Below are positions 47,421-56,820 of a stretch of 64,000 nucleotides of DNA, in pieces. This stretch comes from Apiotrichum sp. Y4204. Taxonomy: Eukaryota; Basidiomycota; Tremellomycetes; Trichosporonales; Trichosporonaceae. Made by a program: the position numbers and the translations under genes. The notes beneath the pieces are model-generated. The model was not told the DNA's origin. It saw only the letters and a program-made list of their open reading frames with translations, and searched no databases. Each line of letters starts with the position of its first letter. The stretch's first letter is position 1. The stretch lies in assembly GCA_025531455.1 (NCBI GenBank), contig JAMYHL010000070.1:124001-188000 (forward strand), written 5' to 3'.

Positions 47421-48768
47421 CTACTTCTCAAGAGCTGCATACACCTCCTTCTGGTACTTGATGTACTCCTCAATCCACATGGGGTGCGACTTGTCGAGCA
47501 GATTCGTGCCAAACAAACCCTGTCCATCAGCATCCAACCATGACGGCCGCTCACAATGATATTCGACTCCGGATCGATCCAGTATTCGGTCTTGGCCGCG
47601 CCGCCCCACCACCCAGTCGGGGCCTTACGCCCAAAGTCGGCGTCCTCCTCAATGAGACACAGCCCGACAGAGTGCGACACGCTCCGGCCCGAGACCATGC
47701 CCGCGTCTGTGTGCCCGAAACTGCCGAGGAACTCCCCGAGCTGCTCATATACCTGCGGCTGCTCGTCGCGAGGGGGAAGCGCGTTCGTGAACAGCAGCTT
47801 GAACCCGGCCGGAGAGAGGACCCCGCCCTCGCGGTCCCGGCACCGCAGAATATGCTGCAGGAAGGTAAGGTACTCCCTCAGCGGGCCGATCGTGCCCCCG
47901 CCTCCAGAAAGAACGCCAATGTCCTCGGGTCGCAGTCGCGGCACGGGGCGGAATCCGTCAATGTGTACCAATTCTCCCGCCTCGTCGCGCCCGCACAGCT
48001 GCATCAGGCGGTTGCGCACCTCGTCACGCGGATAGAACGTAATGCTCTTGAGCCCACACGGCTTGTAAATATGCTCGTCAAAGTACTCTTCCAGCGTCTG
48101 CCCCGTTGCGCGCCATACGATGATGCCCGCCCAGTCGATGCCATACCCGTACATGAAGCATTCTCCCGGCTCGGCAAGGAGAGGCACGCAGTACGCCTCG
48201 ACGACGGCGTGTTTTGCGTTCCAGTTCGGCAAGTTGTTCTCGCGCTCCCACCGCCCCAGCAGGGGGATCAGGGCGCCGTACCCAATCCCCGCACTGTGGG
48301 AGAGGAGGTGTGTAAGCGTCATCGGCCGCGTGCGCTGTGCATAGATTGGCTCGCCCTCGGGCCCGTCGGACGTGTAGCCTTTCAAGATCGGTTGCTTGGC
48401 CAGCTCGGGCGCATACTTGTCAATCACACCCGGATCGTACAGGTCCAGCACGCCGCGCTCGTGCAGCTGGATACACGCGATGGAGGTCATGACTTTTGTC
48501 ATGGACCACAACTCGACCGCTGAAGTGAGTACACTTTCGCGGTCGGCTACCCACTCGTGTCGTCGTCCACCTGGCCCTTATCCGGCTCGCCGTGCACGCG
48601 CTCGCCCTTGGTCGCCCAGTAGAGCACGTCATCGGCGCTCGCGATGCCGTGGAACTGCGCCGGAAACCGGCCGCTGTCGACCGACTCGTCGAGGAACGCC
48701 CGCAGCGCGGCGCGGCCCTTGGCCGAGATGCGGGGAGTCGGAAGGCTGTCGGCGAGTGCGGCTGTCAT
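47421..48768 (-). CDS. Beta-lactamase-fold serine hydrolase (EstB/LovD-like)
   Basis: Three exons (48768-48555, 48519-47555, 47519-47421, introns 35 nt each) give 425 residues of the class C beta-lactamase/transesterase family. The catalytic S-x-x-K motif is S77-M-T-K80 in VELWSMTKVMTSIA. The second catalytic element is the Tyr at 195 in MYGYGIDWAG, which fills the Y-x-N/S position of EstB-type esterases. A THLLSHSAGIGYG segment and a C-terminal GGAAKTEYWIDPESN stretch also match the family. Fungal members include esterases and acyltransferases of polyketide pathways, but no polyketide genes are nearby, so the substrate is unknown. It is not evidence of antibiotic resistance. No signal peptide is apparent, suggesting a cytosolic enzyme. 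Confidence 0.85.
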
Positions 48769-49570
48769 GCTGTGGGTGGATGCTGGTTAAGACGATGGGG
48801 AAAGCGATCAATCCATCTGGCTATTCTATACAGAGCAGGCATGGTCCGGCGCTGAGCCGGTGAACACTCGGCTACCCGAGACCCTGGCCGACGTTGGTCT
48901 AACAGACCACGACATGGGCATCGGCCTTGCCCGAGGATCCAAAGTAGCAGCCGCGTCAATCGTGCGGGACAGTGAACGTAAAGCGATACAGAGACCCCAG
49001 CTTGGCATATCAACCCATTGAACAAGCTACTTTTGCGGAGCTCTTCCGCGGCCGCTATCGGGGCTTACCCAGCTGTACCCAGGACGCCGATGTCTCTGGG
49101 CAATGTGACTGTTGTTCGTACCATCGTGCCCGCTGGCACGCTTGCGCTGATTGCACATTCCTTGCACGGGAGGGTATATCCCGAGCCCCGCACTTGCCCC
49201 GCATCGAAAGCATGGGCCTCCACATCTCCACTTCCACATGCTACCAGATGCTAAGGATGGAGCGACCAAGCATCGCAACGCAGGTTTCGACGATCTCGAC
49301 CGCAATACGTCCCTCGTAGCATGTCACCTGGTCAGCTGTCAATCATGCTCGGAACAGGGTGGATCCGCTGCCGTCCTATGCCGAAAATGAGATAGCGAGG
49401 ATTGTGTGCCTGGCGGTGACAACCCAAGACCATTGTCTTGGGTGACATATGGAGCATTGGGGGACCAAGTTCATACACATCTCTCTACAAAATTTCTATG
49501 GGATCGCTCCCGATTCAGCTCTAAGGGTGCGTTGCTTAATAACGCCTGTTCAACTATCAATAGTCCCACG
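48769..49570. other. Intergenic region
   Basis: About 800 bases between the serine hydrolase start and the stop of the BRCT-containing gene, both on the minus strand. Only chance frames are present; no RNA gene or clear repeat is visible. Confidence 0.5.
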
Positions 49571-52500
49571 CTATGCTAGGTGGCCGGTTGACGCCGTCCA
49601 TCCGAGGCGGGTGATGAGACGCTGAGCCATGGTGGACGTGATCACGTGGGGAGGGATGAAGTGTTTGTCGTGAGGGGGTGGGACGTGGAAGGAGTATTCA
49701 GGCTTGTTATCGGCGAGCGAGTTATCCTTATTCTTTCCCAGCTTGTTCTCGACGTACATAGAAAGTGGGTGCTGATCCGCGGACTTGGGAGTCTCGCCGG
49801 GGACGGGGAACATCTCAGAATAATGTTCGCAGTTCTTGTTGTGAACCCGTCCTTGGAGCTGGTCCTCCGCCGTGTTCTTGATGGACTCGGATGTGCCAGT
49901 TGACGTTAGGAGGGGTCCAAGGACTTCGACGGCGATGTGTGCCGATTCATCAGGACCTGAGAATGCGAAGAGCTCGCATGCATGAGTGACCAGCAAAGCG
50001 GACAACGCCCTGTCGACGCGCACGGGTGACTGCTGTCAGACTGGTTCCAAGCCGGCTGCTAGCTTACAGCAATCACAAACATCTTGATGGGGGCAGGGTC
50101 TTTTAGATGGGAAAAGAGATTCTTTGCAATCATGCGCAAGAGCTGCCAAGCATGTGAGCATGGGTGGATGTGTTGTGGCATTCGGTGACCCCACTCACAG
50201 GTTCGATGTTGTGTGGAGCAGTCCAGGAACGACAGGCCGGATCGTACAGAGTGAGAGTCGTCTTTTTTGGGTCGGCCATACACGCATACCAATCGCTGTC
50301 AAACAGCATTGGGAAAACGAATCGATGGCAAGTCTCAAATGAGATCTAAAATGTCAGTCACCACTGAAGCCACATCCAGACTGGGCAACAGGGTAGCGAC
50401 CTGAAGCGCGTACTCACCGGCGACGGAATATCGTTCGAGAAGCAGTTTTTGTCAAATAACGACTCGAAGTAGTATGTGTTGCCCATTGCGATGTAGTGAT
50501 GAGTGCTGAGATCAAGGGCCACCATGTAGGCGTCGACAATGTCGCGCGTCGCTTGCCCGGTGTCAAACAGTTTGATCACTGAACTCATTGTCGGCCGCCG
50601 CAGGCCCACCTCGGGACCACAGGGACGCTTCTGCTCCTGATTTTGCGGAGCTTTACTCCACGACTCCTCGCTGGAGAGCATGTCGTGCAGCTCGCGCTGC
50701 CAACATGTCTATGCCGGTCAGCTTTGCGCGGGTCACTTCTCCCTCGATACTCACACAGACAGGACGAAAGCTGCGGGCATGGCGGACCACCTTGTCGATA
50801 CAGTTACAAGTCGATTTAGAGGTAGACTCTTCTCCGTCACCAGGAGCAACGTTCTGGGGCGGAATCTGAAAGATGACGCTGTAGTCCAAACCCTCGGCTC
50901 GCTGCCTCCTCTGCGCTTGCTTCTCCTCCTTCTCCTTTTGCCTCTGCCACGCCTTCTGTGCCTCTTCCTCCCTTGCCTTCACTTGCTTGATCACTTTGAG
51001 CTGTCGTTTTTCCTTCATGCGACGAGTCCGATTGCGTTTCTGGACTTTGGTCTTGGCCTCCTTTCCATCTGGCGCGGCAGTTTGATCCTGCGCGGAAGGC
51101 GCTTCGGAATACGATGGCGGGGACGAGGCTTCCAGGTTGACCTCAGTATCTGTGGATGAGTCATAATTGCTGGCATCCACCGGTGTTGTAATCGGCGGGG
51201 CGGAAGGTGTTGTAATGAGCGAGGCGACAGAATTTGAGATTGAAGAAGCATCTGATGATGCTCCTCCGTTGCCGACATCTGCTGTAGCTGCATTCGAGGA
51301 GGAGGGGGTACTTGACACACTGGGCAAAGTATCCGAGGGGTTGGGCGTACTGCTGTCGTTTTCACACTCTGTCACAGGCGGGAAATACTGCGGGCCGTGA
51401 CCACGAGCGGGGCAGCAGCCTGACGCGTCGCTCGGGGAGAAAAGGGTTGGCGTCGACCTCGCTGACTCGCTATGGGCTGCCGCCGCGACCTCAGCCCCCG
51501 CCGCAGCCTCAGCCGCAGCCGCTGCCTTGGCTGCTCCAGCTGCCCTTCTGGCGATCTTCGCTGCTTTGGCTGCGGCGCGTTTCTCTTTTTTGATCTGCCT
51601 GGGCTGCCTGAAGGACGGGATCACGGATCTAGGTGCTTCAGACTGCTCCGACTCCTCCGCTGGACCAAGGGGTGTCGGCACGATAGGCTCCTCTGGCTCG
51701 ACGGATTCCTCCGGCTCTGTCACCGTGATAATCGGCACCGGAGGGAGGGGCACGGTGGCACGCTGTGGCGCGTTGAGGTAAGTCGCAGCGTAGTCCTCCA
51801 GCTGTTCCACGATGTTCGCAAGCGCGGTGTTGGCACCGATAGGTGTTGCCGTACCCTCGCTCTCTGTGTCGTCCCGAAGGTCCGCTCGAGGCTCGACCTC
51901 GTTCCCTTCCTCAAAATACGCCCCCAGGTCCTCCTCAGATTTCTCCGCATCAGTCTCAGTTTCGGGGAGGGCTTCGAGAGCCGCCAACGGGCCTATGGGA
52001 TGGCCGAGTCCAAGTCCTGTGTACTGACGCTGGGGTGTCGACGACAAGGGGCGGGGCCTCAGATGGCGGGGCTCATTCACAATGATCTCAAACTCAGACG
52101 AGGTGGCGGTGTCGTATGACGTGTGAATGGTCTCAAGAGAGTTGTCACGAGCCTCATGTGCCTGAGAAAGCGTCGGGGTCGGGGTATTATTAGTCGGTAC
52201 TGGGGTGGAACATGACGAGGGAGACGAGCTTGGACCTGATGTCTGCAGCTGGGCAGGTTCCTGGGTATTCTGTTCAGAGCTCCGAATCAATTCGGCTGAC
52301 GACGCGTTATTTCCATTATCACGAGCGTCGGTGCGGTGCTCGCTATTGACTGCGTAATGGTAATCACCGACCGTGGTAGAACCCTCGGAGGGGTAATTGA
52401 TGGTGAACCACCCAGGCGGGGGAACAACATGGAGAGGTGCAAATCCAGGCGGAGGCGGAGGTGGAGGAGGAGTCTCAGACGGAGTATGAACCTCAGGAGG

Positions 52501-53191
52501 AGTCTGCACCGCCAGAATCTTGAAGGGCTTCACGGGGAAGGGTGGAGGAAGGCCATAGTGTGCTGGAGCCCGAGCTGGGGCGGAGCTCGGCAACTGACAG
52601 GGTCAGATCAATGTAAGCATACGGCAGCTTACAGTTTCAGGTTGAACGTGATCGCTACATTGGTACGGGTTGGCGAAGGGACAGAGCTTGGAAGTGAGGG
52701 TGACAAACTTTTGCAGCAGAATATGAGCTGTGTCTGCCTTGATCTCCGCCTCCCACAGCCTGAGGTCTGCGTCATCAACGTCGAGGGGCTCGCCATCTTT
52801 GACGCTGTCTTTGATCCAGTGGGTTGGGACCAGAGGCAGGCGGGTACGATAGTCTTTGATGGTCGCATTTGAGGTGGCGCAGCTCGTCTGCTGATTGAAG
52901 TCGAAGACGACGTAGTCGACTAACCTGTGCGGCTCGGGAACGACTTCTCCGCCGTGGAACTGACGGTCAGCCACTGTTTAACAGTATGGAGTAACAGATA
53001 CTGACCACGATGGTTTGAGCGATGAGGAAGAAATGATTGGGATCCATCAGCTTCTTGGGAACGAAGAAGAGCTTGTCTTTGAAGGTTGCGGTCGGAATTG
53101 GTTGCCGATACTCTTCCTCCACCACGGACGGGCGGACTGGCTCACTCGTTGAGCGGCTCAACGGCTGACTCCTGAGTGAGAGCTTGCCCAT
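49571..53191 (-). CDS. BRCT protein with degenerate Ulp1 (C48)-like C-terminus
   Basis: Seven exons (53191-53006, 52959-52633, 52593-50755, 50708-50418, 50345-50199, 50142-50068, 50032-49571) give about 1108 residues. Residues 36-125 resemble a BRCT domain (FKDKLFFVPKKL, FHGGEVVPEP, DYVVFD, PLVPTHWIKDSVKDGE with W110). Residues 172-784 are low-complexity, rich in Pro, Ser, Glu and Ala, with a basic coiled-coil-like stretch near the end. Exons 4-7 resemble the Ulp1/SENP cysteine-protease fold: DIVDAYMVALDLST, NTYYFESLF, SDWYACMADPKKTTLTLYDP and QSPVRVDRALSALL. In this reading the catalytic His before Trp is D899, the Asp is kept (D916), Gln956 is kept, and the Cys is R963. It would therefore be catalytically dead. 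The BRCT call is reasonable; the C48 call is inference. The first intron uses a GTCAGT donor. Confidence 0.62.
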
Positions 53192-54049
53192 GCTGATGAG
53201 GAAGGTGATGAAGACAGTGTAAGATGATCGAGGAGTGGTTAGAAAGTCAACTGTGTAGAAGACCACGAGGTCGGTAAACGGGTATGAGAGTAGGTAGGGG
53301 AGAGGAGGTGGGGAGCTGCGGACTTGATGACGGTTCACGCGCTGCGACTTATATATGCAGCTCAAGTTGAGCGAGTGGTATGTTGATGATGCTGAAAGTC
53401 AGTCAGCTTGATGAAGGCATTGCCTCATCATCGTGCAGTGCGGGTGTCACCACTAGACCTGGTCAGAGGTGTCTTCCTTGCGTTTCGTGTGTCTCCACAC
53501 TCGTCAGTCGCCCTTCATTGTAGTGCGAGAGAGGGGCCGGAGTAACAGTGCTCTCGCTGCCCTCTCGTTGGAACGTTGGAACGGTAGGTCTTCATGTCAA
53601 GAGTGAGAGTGAGTAATAGAATGAAGACGGGACCAAGAGGCAATCGTTCTTGGAACAGGGGCAACATGGGCTCGTGGTAACCGTCATGGTTCTCTGGCGG
53701 ACGACTGGGCCCCCGTGCACACGAGGCGTTTCGGTGGCGGTCGTGCCTGCGGTGCGAGAGTTGAGCACCACTAAGAGAACGTTTGGACGCGCCCTGCGGA
53801 TGTTTGAGGGGCCGCCCGTGATCTGTGGACGACAGGGAACTTGGAAAAAAAGATGGACAGCCCAAAGAGGAGCTCGACGGGGGGCTCAGCTCGAGACCGT
53901 CCTTACTTGCCACTCCAGCTATTCACTGTTCGTAAGAGTACATGCAATCCCACGCACCTCCAGTGGCCCCAGGCAGCTGAACTCGTGTATTCCCTAAGTA
54001 TACCATGTATAACCTGATGTATCCTGATGTGCTCCTCTGAATGCCAGCC
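53192..54049. other. Intergenic region
   Basis: This holds the promoter of the BRCT-containing gene and the trailer of the surface-protein gene (both minus). A C/T-rich stretch (coding strand) precedes the ATG at 53191. No other gene is recognised. Confidence 0.5.
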
Positions 54050-54962
54050 TCAGACAAGCAGAAGAGCGGCGAGAGCGAAACCAATGGGGCCAAGAGCAGG
54101 CAGGTAGCTGGAGGCACCGTTACTGGAAGAGGGGGTCGCGCTTCCGCTTCCCACATTGTTCCCATTTCCGCTGCCGTTGCGGTTGTCGCTGCCGTTGACG
54201 ACGCCTGTGCTTTGGGCATTATTTGCGACGGGGTTGCCGGAGCCTGGTTGTGTGTTTGCCGCGTTTCCAGCGGGATCTGTGGTCGACCCCCGGTTGCCGT
54301 TGAGATTCGTCAGGTGGTTGGCATTGCCACCACCCGCAACAATTGACGGTCCGGGAAAGTTGACAGAATTGAACTCGTACGTCTTAAACGTGGGGGTGAC
54401 GGTTGGCGTGACCGTCAGCCCCGTCATCTCCGGGTCGGTCGGTCTCAACGGCGGGTTCGGGACCAGGCCGCCTGTAGACGATGGGCGCACTACTGAGGGA
54501 TTGTTCGAGCCAACGATAACTGGGGCGCCGTACCCATCCTCTGGACAGTCAGTCCCGTTTTGAACAGTGAGGAAACGGCAACGACTTCCGAGCAGGACGT
54601 CATGACCAAGTTGAGATCAGATACGCACCACAAGGACGAGAGCCGACGCGGCAGCAGCGCTCTTCGTCGTAGCACAGCTCCCCTTTCTCGTAGCCATCGC
54701 AGTATGTTCCGGAAACTGGGGTTAGCAGAGTATTCGCCGCCGACATGGACTCACGCCCGCAACAAACGGCACCGACAGGCGCACAAGCCCGCGTGTTGGG
54801 GCAAAGCCCATATCCTGGCGGGCAGAGAAGGGTCGAAGTTTGGCGGGCGAAGATTGTCCCGTTGATGAGCAGTCCATATTGTACTGGAGTGAAACCCAGT
54901 TTGGCGGGGACAGCGCCCGCTAGCGAGCCCAAGAGGGTGAGCGCTACGACGGCGTATCTCAT
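54050..54962 (-). CDS. Cysteine-rich, probably GPI-anchored surface protein
   Basis: Three exons (54962-54755, 54715-54625, 54584-54050; introns 39 and 40 nt) encode 277 residues. A signal peptide is clear (MRYAVVALTLLGSLAGAVPA). Residues about 47-112 hold a cysteine-rich domain with CPPGYGLCPN, APVGAVCCG, GELCYDEERCC and NGTDCPEDGYG, suggesting a disulfide-knotted extracellular module. A Thr/Ser/Asn/Gly-rich linker with many potential O-glycosylation sites and a few N-x-S/T sites follows. The C-terminus ends in a short hydrophobic tail (IGFALAALLLV) after small residues (SSNGASS), typical of GPI-attachment signals. I do not recognise a named family. Cell wall or plasma membrane location is inferred. 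The second intron (GTATCT donor, AAG acceptor) was chosen because it alone restores the downstream frame. Confidence 0.75.
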
Positions 54963-56392
54963 GTCGAGCGACTCGCGAGATGGAGGTGAACAGTGAAATG
55001 GGCGGTTGCAGATTTCGCTAAACGTGCGTTTGGTACGTATTAAGAGGACACGACAAAAGATCAAGGAGCCGTGTCGATTGTCTTACCTCTCACCGATCCA
55101 AAGTGGTGCAAGTCGTTCCGCGATTACTGGAGCAACTCAATCTCCACCCTCAGACGTCTTCACCCCTCACACATCCCCTCGCACATCGCAAACAGGCTGT
55201 CATACATCCGCGAGGCACGCCCCGCGACCTGAGCTTGTTTCTAAAGACTCTCATTTCACCGTCATCGCCCCCCGATCGCTCGCACCCGTTTCTCCGTCTT
55301 CAGAGTGGCTGGAAGCTTCGTACAGTTGCGTACCGTCATGAACGCCATGTCGAAAGCTTCGCCAGGTGCTGTTACAGCGCCAAGCCATCCAGCGCGCCAC
55401 GAAGGACACTGCACAGCCTCTCCCGTCTTCGCCGACGTTTGGAGACGCACGGATATGCTTGTGTGAGATTACCGTTTGCCCATTTTGCCGTTTGTGGTAA
55501 ATTGCGGCATGCAACCCTGACAGATGCCAAGAGGCCAGAGGTGCTGGCACGGCAAATGACGGAGGAAGCGGGATCCAACCTGGGGCACCAATAGAGCTCT
55601 AAGTTCTACAGCACAGTTTACACAGTTTACATCATCTGATAATGACCAACGGCCGGTGCAGAATGTGATGTCCACCATCCTGTTATCATTCGCCCCGTTA
55701 TCCATATACATCCCGAGTTGAGATTTCGCAAAGAATACAGAAAGGAAACGTGCCAAGACCACTCGTTCCTGAGGCGATGAGGGCGCCTGCGCCATTGTCA
55801 CACGTGACCTCAGGCTGCGGTCGGGTTCCGAACTCTGTCGGCTCCAATCATTGCTCCTCCGCAGCCTCAAGTTGTGTTTGTACATCCTTCTGTTCCTTAC
55901 TGACTGGTCGGCTCGGTCCCAGACATGGGCGGTGCATGGCAACACAGACCGCATAATCCTCACTGGGGAACAGCTCACAGCCTTGGCAGCCACTGACGAA
56001 CTGACGTGCCACCTGACAGCGTTTCCACTAGGTGCATAGGAATACTAAGAAACTATGCCGCAGTCAATGAGCACCGGTCGCAGCTGCTGCCAGTCGCTGC
56101 CGGGGAACAAGGACAGCCACACGAGAAGACGAGACTGGACTACCACCCAGTGATTCGAACCGTGATCCGATGTGAAGGAAGTTTCCCGAGAAAGGAGTGG
56201 CCGGGGTGATATCAGTGGCCCCCAGAAGTCAGAGCACCGACACGGCAGTGGACCGGCAAGCTGATTTGGCACCCGACGTGTTGCGACCGCTGCTCTACTT
56301 TCTTCTCAACATCACAGAGCAGGGAGCCACCGTCGCCATCGGCGTCCCTACTCATCAAACGCGGCAGACCATCGAAATGCATTTACGTAATC
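54963..56392. other. Intergenic region upstream of the surface protein and tRNA
   Basis: About 1.4 kb with only overlapping chance frames (for example 55469-55993, minus). A GATTCGAACC word near 56152 looks like a tRNA T-loop, but no cloverleaf forms around it on either strand. The promoter of the surface-protein gene lies at the left end. Confidence 0.5.
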
Positions 56393-56481
56393 GGCGAGAT
56401 GGCCGAGCGGTCTAAGGCGCTGTGTTAAGGTTTATCCCCTTCCGCAGTCTTCGGACGTGGGTTCGAATCCCACTCTCGTCA
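56393..56481 (+). tRNA. tRNA-Leu (anticodon AAG) with an 11-nt intron
   Basis: The acceptor stem GGCGAGA pairs with TCTCGTC (one G-U), followed by discriminator A at 56481. The D-arm GCCGAGCGGTCTAAGGC is typical of Leu tRNAs. The anticodon stem CTGTG pairs with CGCAG across a loop TTAAGG/C that places AAG at 56427-56429. Bases 56431-56441 (TTTATCCCCTT) are extra and sit after position 37, the standard place for eukaryotic tRNA introns. A long variable arm follows, then the T-arm with B box GGTTCGAATCC (56460-56470). The long variable arm and AAG anticodon support leucine. Confidence 0.93.
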
Positions 56482-56509
56482 AACGAGGATTCAGTTCCTC
56501 CAGCCAACC

Positions 56510-56514
56510 TTTTT
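56510..56514 (+). terminator. RNA polymerase III terminator of tRNA-Leu
   Basis: A run of five T lies 28 bases beyond the mature 3' end, the usual signal for Pol III release. Confidence 0.75.
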
Positions 56515-56820
56515 GCTTTGGGGAGGAGCGAAGGGACCGAAGGGAGGGCACCGGAGGGCTGGAAGGGGCCGGAAGGGGGAGGAAGGATGAAAGACTTGTC
56601 CGGGAGGCTTTAGATGTTTCGGCAAGACTTTGAGAAACCAGGCCGCCAGCCCTCGCTTGCGTCCCCGAAGTCTTGCCGAGCTGCATCCTCAATCTGTCAG
56701 CTGTTCAGTTAGATGTGCTTGTCAGGATGTCAGCCTTGGGATCGAGGTCATGACAATCCGCAGTTAGCCAGCGGCAGAGATGAGATTATGTTCATTAATG
56801 CAATGCCAAAAAATACCCGT
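56515..56820. other. Spacer between tRNA-Leu and aminodeoxychorismate synthase 3' end
   Basis: Purine-rich GGAGG/GGAAGG iterations lie at about 56522-56585, followed by sequence that probably contains the 3' end of the aminodeoxychorismate synthase transcript. No gene is seen. Confidence 0.5.

Noticed and set aside
47540..48523. 327-codon plus-strand frame
   Set aside because: Antisense of the serine hydrolase exon, which carries the S-x-x-K and Tyr motifs on the minus strand.
47421..48768. Antibiotic-resistance beta-lactamase
   Set aside because: Fold and S-x-x-K motif match the broad family, but the gene is intron-bearing, lacks a signal peptide and fits eukaryotic EstB/LovD-like hydrolases better.
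55469..55993. 174-codon minus-strand frame between surface protein and tRNA
   Set aside because: No motif, and a shorter unrelated frame (55103-55594) competes on the plus strand; composition looks random.
56140..56175. tRNA-like T-loop word (GATTCGAACC)
   Set aside because: No paired T-stem and no acceptor, D or anticodon arms form around it on either strand.
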